A DNA stretch of 64,000 bases from Viscum album (taxonomy: Eukaryota > Streptophyta > Magnoliopsida > Santalales > Viscaceae): assembly GCA_963277665.1 (NCBI GenBank), contig OY728142.1:7454001-7518000 (forward strand), read 5' to 3'. Below are positions 22,146 to 35,064 of the stretch, piece by piece. Both the position numbers and the translations under genes were made by a program. The notes under the pieces were generated by a model. That model was not told the origin of the DNA and did no database searches. It saw only the letters and a list, made by a program, of their open reading frames with translations. Numbering within the stretch: the first letter of the stretch is position 1; each line of letters opens with the position of its first letter.

Positions 22146-24330
22146 CACCAATGATAGGGTGCCTACTCCCTTGGATCCCTCATTTTATGGGGACTAAGCC
22201 AAGGCCTTCCCTAAGGCCTCTAGACAAGTATAATCAGAGCATAGGGAACATCAACACATCCTATTGATTATACATTCCCATGTTAATGGAGTTCCTAAAT
22301 ATATCCTACCTAGTAGGTGGAATCCTAATATTGTTCTTGATTATACATTACCATGATAATGAGGATCCAAACCATAGAGGCAATACCAAGGACATCCCCA
22401 TTTCAGACAGTGATGGAAACCAATTGACTTTCCTTTTAATGAGGGATAATGATTTATCCTCCTTTCATATTCTCGGAAATCAGGAAAAGTGAATCCATCT
22501 TAGATTAATACCCTATTCATTCTTGTGGTTTTTATCTGCATGGTCATATAAGTCCCAACCCTATTCCTTGAGAATAGGAGAGGAGATAGGTACATCAAAT
22601 CCCTGTCTCTCTTCCGTAGCCCTGGAGTCATCCACCAACAAATGAAGGATATTGTGTGGTTTGTGAAATATTACACTTCCTCTTATTTTTTCACATCAAG
22701 CATAAATCATGTGGGATTAGAGGTTAGTGGAAATCATGACATCCAAATGATCAAATACCTGTCTCGGCAGAGAGTCCTCATGATGGATCTTACTCTCACC
22801 TTGGAAAGGGCCTCATGTTCAGTGTAAGCACTCAAATACATGTATCTATCTCAAAGGTCCCCATTACCTATGAGACAAACCTTAAAAGGGTTGTATTATC
22901 GATGAAGAAACCTTTGGCATTCTTCTTAGGTGTAAGCCCATAAAATTATAACTATATGGGATTTGATTCCCATCCAAATGGGATACGTAGTAAGCCTCTA
23001 ATAGGTCCAAACCCAATACCGAAAACTCACCCTAATATTATATGAGACATATTACTAGTAGGGACACATCATACCTAGGTGTAAATACATTCTAAGTCCC
23101 TTGGGATGGTTCAACATAAGTACCACACTAGCCCTTGACTAGGAACATTTCACCTAGACATCCAGACCGTATGAAGTTAAACCGCATGATTCAGTCCTCA
23201 TCACAAAACCTTAAAAGGTATGATGTGTCCAGTTAAGTGGCACTAAACTATATGGGTTTTGATTCATTTTATGAGGTTATTTAGGAATACCTTCTCTATG
23301 GGCTCGATCCCAACATAAAAAAACTTTTGTCTTACTAGATGTTGATGAATTCCAGAGTGTTCTTCTATGTGGCTTGAAACCATCATCTTAATAATAAATG
23401 ACATAAGAATATCAAATCCATTTAAAAAAGGGTACCATTTATAGATAATCTATGATACATACAGATATTTCCATTGATGAAGAACCTTATATATATATAG
23501 ATTATTTTAAATCCAATACATGATAACAAATTAATTTTTAACTTAAGGGGAGACCCATGTTATATTTTGGATTTAATAAATGATTCATGAACATGTACTA
23601 AATCTATACGAGAGTCTCAGAGTAGGAAATAATTCCCCTAAAAAGGTTTAATGAGAAAAAAATACCATCCTCTCAAACAATGTGAGTCCCTAAGCATCAT
23701 TGAAGTCATTCCTAATGACCACCTGCCTTTGGAAAGCAGGTTCATGAAACATCTTGAATACTGTAATCATTGGGTGTGTTCGACCCCATGAAAAAAAAAC
23801 CATTAGAAGCCAACCAAAAAGGTCGTGTACATATGTGTTTGATGTGAATATTCATGCAAAAAAAAAACACCAAACTCTATTCCAAACCCCATGTGGTTTT
23901 CAAGAGAGTAACAATAGTATTCCCAAAATACAAAAGCAATAAACATAACAACACCCCATGCTATAACAAATGGAATACAATACCCAAAAAATCTAGTCAA
24001 GATATACCCACATGAGGTAGATTTATATATAATAAAAAAGGAATAATAAATGAAAGATACATATCCATAACAGATCTTAGAGTCTGTCTTGACATTGCCT
24101 CGATCAACCTACTCCTTCTATACAACTTCACTTTGCAAGGCCCTTTCCATCATCTGGAATCCCTAACCAAAAGAGACTACATGAAAACTGAGATTCCTAT
24201 TCATGGTGTGAGTGTAGACCCAATATGACACCACCAATGCATCCTTAGCATAAATGTATCATATCATATAAAAGTATATGTGATGATGGAAAATAAATAC
24301 AAAAATAAACACACCATTTATTGGGTCATT
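22146..24330. other. Non-coding stretch within the LTR-like region
   Basis: No recognisable protein motif in six frames. ORFs 22280-22492, 22642-22827 and 23754-23942 are short and match no family I know. I see no RNA gene. Confidence 0.35.
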
Positions 24331-24439
24331 GCGCACTAACCAATCCACCATGAACCCCATCCCTACCTACTTTGGCTCATTTCCAAAACAAAAACCTTTC
24401 AAAAGACCAATAAAACATACCACAAATTACCCACACCTT

Positions 24440-24745
24440 TTACTCAGGTCATAAACTTTTAAAGTACCTCGAACCATCCACCCAAGTTTTAGGGTGGTCA
24501 ATAAAGTCACCCCAACCCATCTACATAGTTTCTAGGGAGGTCAATAAAGTCACTCTGATGCAATCCCCATGTGGAAAGGTCCTTGACCAAATATCCTCAT
24601 TAGGTCATAGTCATCACACTGAACCAACCTCATATATTACAGTGAGGTCACAAGGAAGCATCTCAGCCCATCCTCACAGACTATAGGGAGGCCACATAAA
24701 ATAACATCATCCCATCCCTACACGTAATGGGGAGATCATATATAA
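24440..24745. repeat. About 45-55-bp tandem repeat, related array at 59520-59715
   Basis: Units carry AACCATCCACC or AACCCATCTAC, then a TTTCTAGGGAGGTCAATAAAGTCAC-type tail. Five to six units are seen. A diverged relative occurs at 59520-59715 (CTAACCCATCCGTATAATC, GGTCCATCAGTAACACC). Both lie at comparable distances from a minus-strand LTR end, supporting homology of the two LTR relics. Confidence 0.6.
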
Positions 24746-26330
24746 TAAAAATCATAGGAATCAATATGCATCAAAACCCAAAACACCAAAGCAAGAGTAC
24801 CCACACAAACACAACCTAGACTAAAACCGCACTCATTATGAACACAAACATAATGAAGGGATCAAACCATCTCACCCATGGTCTTCATCACATCACATTC
24901 CCAACCAATACATACCACCCATGACTATCCCACATTATAACACAAACCCGAACATCATCATCCCACTACATTTTATCTTTTTTTAAACCAAAGAGAACTT
25001 CCCAATATTTTTTACATAAGAATATAGAACTAGAATCATAACATGTACAAGGATCTCATTGTTTCATCCCAAGGTGAAAAATCAAGGTGATTCACTACTC
25101 AAACCTTTATTCCCCTTACCCCATCTACATTAGCCTCAACTAAGCCCAAACAACTCATTCCAAGTCACAAATACCAAGTGGATATCCCTATTCCATTCCC
25201 AATACATGACATTAATTCATAAATTTTAAGGATCAAAAGTTGAAATCCCACTATAAGGGACTAAACAATTCGATACATAGTTCGATCAATTTATTTTACA
25301 CCAAAAAAATAGGTCTCACATGCTACTCACACACACACACATGAAAATCAAGGCATATAATTTTATATAAATATCATATCATGGTAAGGACTTCCTACCT
25401 CATGTATGATGGGGAATAATCACTAATACCTACCAAAAAAATCAATACAGACATTCCAAATACCTAAAATCAACCCCACATTTATTTCATTAGGGTTGTG
25501 AAACAATGAGCCTAAAAGTAATAGGGATTTAAGGGATGGATGGTGTTAAACTTATCCATAGGAACCCATCACAACGAATAGAGATTGAATTAGTGAAGAA
25601 ACAGTATAGAGGGAGTCCAAATCACCAAAGAGAAACCATTACAACCTCTTGGTTTAATTAAGTGTTAGGGGAGAAAATAAGGGAGGAAATAAGGGCCCCC
25701 CTTGTGAAATTACAACCCCATCCCCTAAAAAAACCACCCAAAATCCTTTTATGATGTGAAAGTTTGATACATTACACCCCAAAGCCTAAGTACAATTTTT
25801 AATGGTGTGACACCAAATTTCAATCTAATAATGCCAAAATGAAGCTCCCAAATAGCTATAGGTCCATCCCGGTCCTCCAAAATTCAAAACTAAGCTACCC
25901 TGACACCTCTAATAACTAAAAAAATAGTTCATGCACATATATGAGAAAAACTCAATCATTAATGTACCTAAAAATTTTAAGGGAGTTATAGTCCCATACC
26001 TCAATAATGACTCCCCACATACCATAGGCCACTAAAAAGTAAAAAGTGATTGACATTAAAAATTTGGAATACTATTACCGGAATAACCATTCCAAAAAAT
26101 TTATACCGATATTGATTAAAAACCATACATGACCCATCCATATACTAGATATAACACCCTACAAAAAAATAAAACTAAGAAACGCTAGTGGGGATCCATT
26201 AATCTTGATAAAAATTACTAAAATGAAAATATTTTATAAATACATACATGAAATCATCCAAAATAAACATAATTCATATACTTTAACACACCAAAAATTT
26301 CCAAGCTATGAATTTGATATTTTTTCTAAA

Positions 26331-28783
26331 CCTGGTGTATTTTGGATATTTTAGAGTGTTTGAGGTGTCAGTGGGGGACCAATGCTTGGTTTGTGATTTG
26401 GACTAGCTTTTAGGTATATATTTTTATATAAGGGTATTTTTCATGCCAAAACACATAAGGGTTTCACCATGACTAGGACCATATGGAAGGATATCACACC
26501 ATGATTTAGAAGGTTATTACATGAAGACTTATATAATGCCACAATGGGTGGCCATAATTTTTTAGTGTTTCCATGGGGTAGGTTGTCACAAATTAAAGTG
26601 TCTAGATATGCCACAACATGACCCTGATAGGGTCATTTCGCCATGACATATATAGTCACGCCGCAACATATGCTCTGTTATATTTTCTAGTTTTTAAATT
26701 AAATATTTAAAAATGATAAAAAGCTAATTAATGAGGTTTCCTATCATTTCCAACCACATTTATCCCCATCATACCACTCTCATTATTCTCTTTCAAAGGG
26801 TAGATCTCCTTTGTTAGTGGAATAATTGAAGTTTCGTTCATAATAGAGGATCACTATGAGTAAGACTAGTAGTTCTCTCCATTATGATATTGTTTTCTCT
26901 CACTGATTCAATATGTATCGCTAGTTATGAAATAATTTATGGTATTTTTCAAGATTATTTATTTCTATTGATTGAAGCTAAATCAAATAAAAATATTTTA
27001 TGAGATGCTGGACCCAGGTAGGTTCTCTTTAGCCATTCTTGATTGTTTATGAGTGTTTCCATGATTTGTGTGATATATAGTCATGATGATTATGTTTGAT
27101 TAAACTTCAATTAATATAAAACGTTTTCCTTATTTCCTTATGAGTGGTAAAGGATTATTCATCTTGTGAGTGGTCCTTCATGGGTTGTGATTTCTAATAA
27201 ATTCCTACCAATAGTGTTGTGATCTAACTGAATGATCTAAGAAATTATAGAAGGAACCTTTAGAGGTTCCCACGGCTATATTGTGACCTAGAGAACCATG
27301 AGTAGGTGAATGATAATGTTTTGTGAAAATGATAAGTAAAGTATGAAAGGATAATGTGAAAGTAGCCTTATATGGAATGGTAATTATGAAGAAGTTGAGT
27401 GTGTAGTGACTGAAATAATATAATGTGTATTCTAGTGATGGGTGAATTTACATCTTGTGTTGACTCTTACAATCTATTCAAGTTCATTGGCATGTTTTAT
27501 AATTTTTTTGACATTTGAATTAGTGATTAAATTATGTGATTATTTATGTTTGGTATGTTATTTGATTATAAACATGGAGAATGGGGTTTGGTGAAATGCC
27601 AAACCGAGTATAGTGTTAATACAATGTTGGGTGTAATACAAATCTTGAGCAGTTATGTGTTATGGTTTGGGTGAAATGAAAAAAAATTAAATGGATATAT
27701 GTCTTTGATTGGGTGTAATGAAACTATGTATATATTTGGGAGTGGTTGGGTATAATTCCAACCTCACACACATATGGGATATGTGTTGGGTGAAATTCCA
27801 ACCATAGATGGGTTATGTAGAATGGGTTGAGTGTAATGACAAAAACAAATGGGTATATGTGAGATGGGTTGGGTGTAATTAAAACCATGGATAAATTAAT
27901 GGTATGATTTAGGTGTAATACTAAACATGAGATTATTTAGTGGGATGATCTATGTGTACTACCAACCATGCCTTGTTGGGTTTCATAGTTGAGTGTAATG
28001 CCAACTTGTACCTATGAGCCTGTGGGATGATATTATGGGAAGATATCCTGCTAACCTTTGGTATTATTATGTGACATACTCATGATCAACATCAGTACTG
28101 GACAAAGAAGGTATGGTCGATCCTTAGTGCCAAGATGAAACTCTAGGATATGATGGGTATTTATTTTAATGTTATTTATTTATATTATATTTTTATACTA
28201 GAATGAACTTTTATTTATTGGATATATTTAGGACCACCATTTTTGGTGGCCTATTGAGTTATATTCATAACCTATTCAATAACCCTGACACCCAATCAGA
28301 TTTTATGTTTTGTGACCCAGGTAAGGGTACAAGTCTAGCTGTTATAGATAAATGAAATAAAGAAGATTAGTTAGAGTCAAGGAGATGGGAACAATCCAAG
28401 GCTCGAGAGTATTTTTAATATTATCTAATATTTTTTAGAGATTTCTATATATGTTATTACCATTATATATGTTGTTCATATTTGAATGAATCATGTGATA
28501 CTACCATAGTTCATTTCGTTACAACATGTGGTGTATTATTTTCTTCTGATGGAATTTAGCTATGATGTGCACCGTTAAGTAGATATTATATCATGTTGGA
28601 AATTTTTTATATTGATTATGGTATTGTTTGTTATTACCCAATCTAGGCGGTATAGTCTCCCCATACGATGTTATGAGACCCTCACCACTATTCGAAAACC
28701 TTTGGTATACATTGTGTCATACTTGAGTTACATAATGCTCTAGTTTGGTAATTATGAAGGTAAATCATATTGAGGATGTTACT
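26331..28783 (+). repeat. Old gypsy LTR, plus orientation, followed by PBS
   Basis: The right end is fixed by a PBS-like TGGTACCAGAG at 28787 after GATGTTACTA. The segment 26557-28010 has a direct-repeat relative at 33762-34985, with shared blocks TAAATTAAATATTTRAAAATGATAAAAAC, CATTATTCTCT...TTGTTAGTGG, AGTAGTTCTCT-like text and the GGGTGTAATGCCAACC array. The left end is uncertain; the GAGGTGTCAG stretch near 26358 matches, in inverse orientation, the CTGACACC stretch near 25903. Confidence 0.6.
27585..28015. repeat. Hairpin-bearing minisatellite (GGTTGG-N8-CCAACC)
   Basis: About eleven units of 35-50 bases around TTGGGTGTAATGCCAAC. The core is an inverted repeat. The stem is perfect at 27744-27763 (GGTTGG/CCAACC). 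At 27585-27605 both arms are longer by one matching base pair (GGTTTGG/CCAAACC). Other units keep one arm or a shortened stem. The related array at 34797-34980 has the longest stem. Confidence 0.8.
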
Positions 28784-28786
28784 AGG

Positions 28787-28797
28787 TGGTACCAGAG
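28787..28797 (+). other. Primer-binding-site relic
   Basis: TGGTACCAGAG differs from the common PBS TGGTATCAGAG by one base and follows an LTR-end-like GTTACTA. It implies that an internal region should begin here, but downstream DNA holds no recognisable gag or pol. Confidence 0.6.
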
Positions 28798-28799
28798 AT

Positions 28800-31320
28800 A
28801 TTTTTCTTATTTTATTTCTATTTGGGATATGGTAGGAATGATATAGGATGTTTTCAAAGCTTCATATGGACCATATGTCTTGGATTAGCTAACCCAAATA
28901 TATAGAATGTCCAAGTCACTAGAGATGGAATTTATATTGTTGTTTTTTATATTTATCTTAATTTTGATAAATATAATTAATATAATTATTTATTTATGGT
29001 TTATGGTTGCACTCTTTGTGATAGGTGGAAATAGGTTTGTGTTAATACATCATTTTTGGAATGTAGGATTCACATGACATTTGTGTTCTTACTTATGATT
29101 GATCATCCTGATTATGATATAGGGTATGATTATTTAAAGTGTAAAAAACTTATATAGAATTTAATTAATTGATATTACATAATGAACTGAACCAGGTTGA
29201 CCTGAAATGTCACCATATCTAACTTACCATAAGTTCTGAAGTGCTTTCCTTATCACCACAAGCTGAAAAAAGAAGCAAGGTATCAAAAGATAATGATTGG
29301 GATTGATTTCATCCTCAAAATCCAAATAACCATCATATGGATTCCACCTGAATTCTTGTATGAAAAATCCATATATTGGATTCCCCTACCAATAAATAAA
29401 CAATTTCAAAATATAAATATAATTAAATAGAGTAAAACACAACAATAATAATCAACTAACTCATAAAATTACACCGTTGACATGAATAAAATGATAATAA
29501 AAATCCATATCCAAAATGAATCAAAATTTAGTCAAGGATCTGTAGGATGATAATAAATAACCCCAACCATCATTGTGGTTCCTAAAACTCTCCACATGAA
29601 CTAAAAATCCTCATGAACTATATCCACCACCACCACTATACCAAGGAAGAATGACAAACAACAGGATGATCCATCAAACAACATTTCTCCATTTACTTTG
29701 CCTGCATTTTTAAAAACCAACTCTTCATAAACCTCATGGGTATATAGAGGGTGTGAGGAAAAGACCAGTAGAATACCACCATGAATCTATATAATGTCGT
29801 TCACTATTAAAACCATTAGTTAAAGTTTTAAATCATTCCCTTTGAAACAATCAAATTAATTCATAAAACATTTATATAGAAAAAAATTACAAAAAATTTT
29901 GTTTTTAAAAATAAATACAAGTTCTAAGATAATAAAAATCAAAGAAGTGATAGAAAACTAAGGTAATCATGTCATTATTATTAAAAATTACAACACAAAA
30001 ATGAGAAATAAGTAATAACACATCACTAGAAATCACAATCCATAAATCATGGGATTGAACCTATGGGTCTAAGGAAACTAGGACTATCCCCAGAAACACT
30101 AACTAACACATGTGAACCTATTAATCCTATACCGGTAGCTCATCTATCTCATTGGTTACTAATCCATCCTATTATATCACTAAATCTAACTGACCCACTA
30201 ACCATTTCCAACACACAATTTATACTAGGGGTTCCATCTATTTGGGTTATTAACCCACCCAAGGTATTATATGAGTAAACAATCATCAAACACATATAAT
30301 TACATGCCCACAGTCTCATAATAAATAAACCACAATGTACAATATGAATTCCTTTTTAAAACTCCTTCTAAAAACTCATTTGAGACTAAGATGTTTTGTA
30401 AAAAATTCCATTGAGAACTTTGTGTTGTAAAAACTATTTTCATTGTAAAAGTAATATGAAATTTCCATTTTAACCAACACACACCATGAGTAATATGAAA
30501 CATTAATAAAAAACCCTCAAAATACCAAATTAAGTGTAATGAGGATTCCAAACCCAAAAGAAAACCAAGAACATTAAATGTTCTAAGGGAAATACCAATT
30601 AGGTAGATGCACCAAAATAAATATTTTTTTAAACTCATATCTTTCTCTTAAGATCATAAAAAATGATAAGGGATCCCCACAAGTCTAAAAAACCAATAAA
30701 TTTCATTAAAACTATATATATAACCCTAGGTTCATCCCCCATGGTTAACTAGGGTTCCAAAACATGAAAAAATGGAAGAAAATGGATAAAAAAGGGAAGG
30801 TAAGGAGAAATATGAATGAAATAAATACTTACCTTGAAGAAATACACTATGATCGAAGGTAAATTATCAATGAATAAAGGGATAAATTGATTCCATGGAT
30901 GGGTAGAGATGATTCATGTGAATGGGGAAAATAAGGGAGGAGTTAGGATTAAATTCGATAAGGGAAATATGGTAAATTCATATTTTTAAAAAATTCAGAT
31001 AGGTCATGAAGTTTGGCCACATGATTAGATAAATTGTGTTCCAATCATCCGTTCCATCCCCCACACCCAAAATTAGGCTACACTATTTCCTGGAGGTCTC
31101 ACTTAGTTTTAAAAACCATGATCCAACCATGAAAAATAGAACTGTACTCCTCTCCCCCTCTTACATGTTTAGGTGTATAGTTAGAACTAACTATGTTCTA
31201 ACCATGAAAACCTAAGGCTGTTTTCCCCAAATTTTTAATTTTTTTACCTATAACTCTTGGAAACTCTAAAAATAAATTAAATAAAGATAAAATAAAAACT
31301 AAATACATAATCGTGATCCA
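28800..31320. other. Non-coding stretch, part LTR-like in minus orientation
   Basis: 28800-29190 is where the leader and gag of the preceding LTR should be, but no gag motif is visible. 29190-31320 has the look of a minus-strand LTR: a CCTCATGGGTATATAGAGGGTGTGAGG block near 29732 and a purine/pyrimidine-skewed promoter-like stretch near 30680-31000. No coding sequence is supported; ORFs 30063-30278 and 30300-30638 match nothing. Confidence 0.35.
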
Positions 31321-32471
31321 ACGAGTGTTATAACTCATTTTATAGTTTTGTTATTATTGTCTAGTGATTTATTATGTGGATCCTATATGATTTTTTGACC
31401 ATGAGAGTGGGTAGACAGGGATAGAGAGAGTTCATGGGTTATGAGATCCTTATGTTGTGGGGTGTGTATATAGAGTTGTTGAAAACCATGTATGTTATTT
31501 CTTATTATAAACTATAATATCAAGAATTTTTCTTTGAGTTATGCAATTGAAATTATAGAGACATTCTACCATAAAATCCTCCAATAGAGAATGAGGTGGG
31601 AGTGGGAAAGCATGAACCCTAGTGACTGAGTCATTACCCACTATTGCACTGATATTGACTACAAAGGAGAAAATATTAGATATCCTATTATGGGTTGTAT
31701 ACTCTATGGAAGGAGAGACTTCAAATTTCATGGATTCCATTTTTGATATGATGTGGGAGTTTTAGATGTGTCACCCACCCATATTTAAGGGTGGGGTTGT
31801 ACCCTAGGCCCCTAATCTCTAAGTGGATTCAATATAGACCATATTTGATCATATCGATACACTACCAAAGAGGAAAGTGAAGTTATTTTTATAAATGATT
31901 TATGCGATAATGAATCACTAGTGGGATATCCTAGTTCAAGAATAATAAAATGTGGCTATCCTAGAAGGGATTTTAGATTTTTTTATCTAACCATTTATTC
32001 TCTAGTATTTTATGGGTAGTTAGGACCTGCGAATTCAAGAATCTCACATGGTGGGAGATGTCAATTATATATTATGTAGTGTATTTCATAGATCATATAC
32101 ATTTTTCTTCTATTTTGGATGGGGATCAAGTAGCTAGAGTTATATTCTTTAAGGACGAGTTGAGGTATGTCATCTAGATTTAGGTGAATATCTTTCACTT
32201 GATATCATTTTTAGGGTTTATGAATCTAGACCTCATATCTACGAGAAACCTAAATGAGGTAAATAGATATGTGCAGTTGGATACTATTGTGGGGGCCGAT
32301 ATAGGGTCTTTATATTGTAAGATACATACTTTTTATGGTTTATACGAGAGTGGAGATGGGAAGAGTATACCGAGTGGTAGTTCAATATAGATATTGTTGA
32401 TAAATAAAGAATATTTATTATTTATTGTACTAGTCATTGAATATATGAGGAGTTCATCATATATGTGTAAG
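31321..32471. other. Non-coding stretch, nothing recognised
   Basis: AT-rich DNA between two LTR-like segments. ORFs 31495-31740 (minus) and 32184-32390 (plus) show no known motif, and no RNA gene or tandem repeat is seen. Confidence 0.35.
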
Positions 32472-33085
32472 TGATGGGTGGGACTTAAAATTATTTATCT
32501 CCTCGATGTATCGGTAGGTCACATGAGACAATCAAGTTGGAATACCTTAAGTATTATTTGGATATTTGGTTTATACCTACCCAATTATTGAAAGTATCTT
32601 GGAAGAGGATTTTATGGTAAAATTAAGATGTTCAACATTATGTATTTCATCATTGAGAAATCAGTTATTATTGTCTATGTGGTTACTGCATTATTATTAT
32701 TCATGGATGAATTTAATGATGAAGTTATTGATTAAATGACATGGATATTTATTATTTACTATGATATATTTCTTATTACTTATGTAGTCATAATAGCTTC
32801 CATTGTATGAAACCCATTACTAGGAATCTATGCTCACTCTTTATTTTTTCCTTTCCCTAAGGTATCAAGAAGGGGTCTTTGAATGGTTTTTAAAGAGGAA
32901 TAAGAAAGTTTTCAAAAAAATTTTAAGTAGCGTTTTAAGATTTCAATATAATATAAAAATTATGTATATATATAGTATCCTAAGACTATTAAAATGTTTG
33001 ATCCTTTGAGATGAGGTCTATTGTATCATGTACCAATGTAATATAGTAAACACTATATTTGAGTTTATAGATTCAGGTTTGTTGC
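32472..33085 (+). repeat. Old gypsy-type LTR 3' portion, copy 2
   Basis: Relative of 18828-19525, in the same orientation. It shares the CCTCGATGYATCG block, a CTTTCCCTAAGGTATCAAGAA block and a GTATATATATAGTATCCTAAGACTA block, and ends near GGTTTGTTGCACC. Similarity is patchy, which indicates old copies. Confidence 0.5.
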
Positions 33086-33760
33086 ACCTTTACTCATTGA
33101 GGGGGTGAAGAAGTGTCTGTTATCTGAATTAGATTATTTAGTAATGAGGGATAATTTATATAATGTGGAGAAACTACCTGATTGGTCCTTGGATTCTAAT
33201 GAGTTCCTCTATGTACTATTTCATGTGGTAGTCCCTTTGAGAATACAAGAGGAATTGATATGGGATTCACATGCCATAAGATGGGATATTCACTAGGGAT
33301 TTGCATGCCTTGAGATGTGTTATTCACCGAGGTTTTACAACTATAGAATTGCTAACTGGAAACATAGAAAATGCACTATAGCAGTGTGGAATTTTACACA
33401 GTACAATAGTAGCATTGAATAGAGGCACTGACCGATCACTAAATATCTAAGGACTTCAAGACATTGGTTACTATAGCACAATGGACTTACTGCATAGTTT
33501 GTGGAACTTTATAAATGTGAGTTATTGTAGCACTATATTTCTTTATGAGCACATTCAAGCCAGGGATTTGGTGTGTGTGTGATACTAAAAAAATCACCCT
33601 ATAATTATGCTTCTAAATTAATGAAATCATTATGCCTCTCTATGTACATATGGGTTATTCTCAAACCACATAAATCTATGTTTTCTTAATAACAATCATG
33701 TTATTTTAGTTTTCTACCTTTTAATATTATTATCTGAATAATTTGTCTCTTTTTTCTCCT
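33086..33760. other. Non-coding stretch with CTATAGCA motifs
   Basis: No recognisable coding sequence; ORF 33105-33296 matches nothing. Three copies of a TAYTRTAGCAC-like motif lie at about 33371, 33470 and 33515. A short ATAAGATGGGATATTCAC / TTGAGATGTGTTATTCAC duplication lies at 33276-33330. Confidence 0.4.
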
Positions 33761-33761
33761 A

Positions 33762-34990
33762 GTGTTTCCAAAATAGTTTCCCTGGAGTAGTTTGTTGGAC
33801 TGTGAAGTGCTTGGCTAGGCCATAATGTGACCTTGACTTGGTCGTTGTGTTAGGATTTTTATGGTCATGTCACGACACATGTTCCATGCTATTTCTTAAT
33901 TTTTTAAATTAAATATTTGAAAATGATAAAAACCTAATTAATGGGGTTACCCTCATTTCTAGACACACATTTCTCCTTCCTCCCAATCCTATTATTCTCT
34001 CCAATGGGGTGTATATCCTGTGTTAGTGGCTAGATAGAAGTGTTGTTCATTATAGAGGATTAATATGGGTAAGGATAACAATCTTATACACTATTTTCAT
34101 GCTTTATATCATTATTCCCTTATGTATTTTTGGTTATGTACTAGTTTTTTGGGGGGGTATATTATTGATTTATATTAATAGAATCCAAATTTTCCAAAGA
34201 TATGTGATGATAAGGACTCTTCTAGATCTCAATAGGTGGACCCTAACCATTATTCATGGTTTATTAATGTTTTTATACTTCTTATAATATATGGTCACAC
34301 TGATTGTGTGTGCTTGACCTTTAATTAATATAAAATGGTTTCTTAGTTGTCTTGGGAGTAAGAAAGGTTTATTTGGGATGTGAGCAGTCTATCATGGGTT
34401 TTGATTTCCATGAAATGGACACCGATGGTGGTTTTCCTTAACTAAATGAGTTAAGAAATTATAGAAGGAAACTTTAGAGGTGCCTTCTATAATGTTGTAT
34501 CCAAGGGGACCTTGAGTAGGTTCCCAATAATGTTTTGTGAAAATGGGAAGTAGAGGATTTAAGAATAACATGGATGTATTATTCGGTGAGTGGGAATTGG
34601 GAAGAGGTTGAGCATGTGGTGACCAACCTAATGTAAAGTGTATGCCGATGTTGGGAGAATGAACATCCCATGTCAACCCTTGTGAGAAATGTGTGTTCAT
34701 TAAAATGATTTATCATTATAATGACATTGTAAAAAGTTATTATATTATTTTATTGTTTGTGTTTGGAAGGTTATATGATTTTTAACTTGGATATGGGGTT
34801 GGGTGTAATACCAACCTGAGTATTTAGTAAATACAAGGTTGGGTGTAATGCCAACCTTTAGAGGTTATGTGATAATAGAGGGTGTAACACCAATCATAGA
34901 TGAAAAAATGATTTGGTTTGGGTGTAATTACAACTTTATATTTATTAGGGAGTGGGTTGGGTGTAATTTCAATCTCTCCCAACAATGTGT
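33762..34990 (+). repeat. Partial gypsy LTR, copy of 26557-28010
   Basis: Direct repeat of the first part of the LTR at 26-28 kb, including the TAAATTAAATATTTGAAAATGATAAAAAC block, the TATTATTCTCT block and five units of the hairpin minisatellite. It breaks off after the fifth unit at about 34985, where different DNA begins. No PBS follows. Confidence 0.65.
34797..34980. repeat. Hairpin minisatellite, second copy (five units)
   Basis: Perfect stems are present at 34797-34816 (GGTTGG/CCAACC) and 34835-34858 (AAGGTTGG/CCAACCTT, loop of eight). The three following units keep GGGTGTAA but lose the pairing. Confidence 0.8.
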
Positions 34991-35064
34991 AATGATCTGT
35001 TTCAATCATAATGTAAGTGAACCAAAAAAGGATATTATTGATAAAATGTAAATAAGTAAACAAG

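Larger units (their letters stand above)
21005..26330 (-). repeat. Degenerate gypsy LTR-like region, minus orientation
   Basis: The left edge (CCCCATCTTGGGTCACATGATCC... CCTCATGCATGCCTCCCCAT) resembles the minus-strand LTR end at 59303 and the inner end of the G1 LTR, which share CCCGA/GGGCCACT, CATGTGACCTCA and GCCCCAT landmarks. The region holds three internal tandem arrays, listed separately, and an RNA-start-like segment near 25500-25900. It has no recognisable coding sequence; ORFs at 21627, 22280, 22642 and 23754 match nothing. It is likely one or more LTRs in minus orientation, but the exact ends are not resolved. Confidence 0.45.

Noticed and set aside
22280..22827. Two plus-strand ORFs (70 and 61 codons) as a possible small host gene
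   Set aside because: No known motif, no codon or context support, embedded in LTR-like DNA; likely chance ORFs.
30300..30638. 112-codon minus-strand ORF
   Set aside because: Aromatic-rich sequence without a family match in LTR-like AT-rich DNA; no start context or conserved motif.
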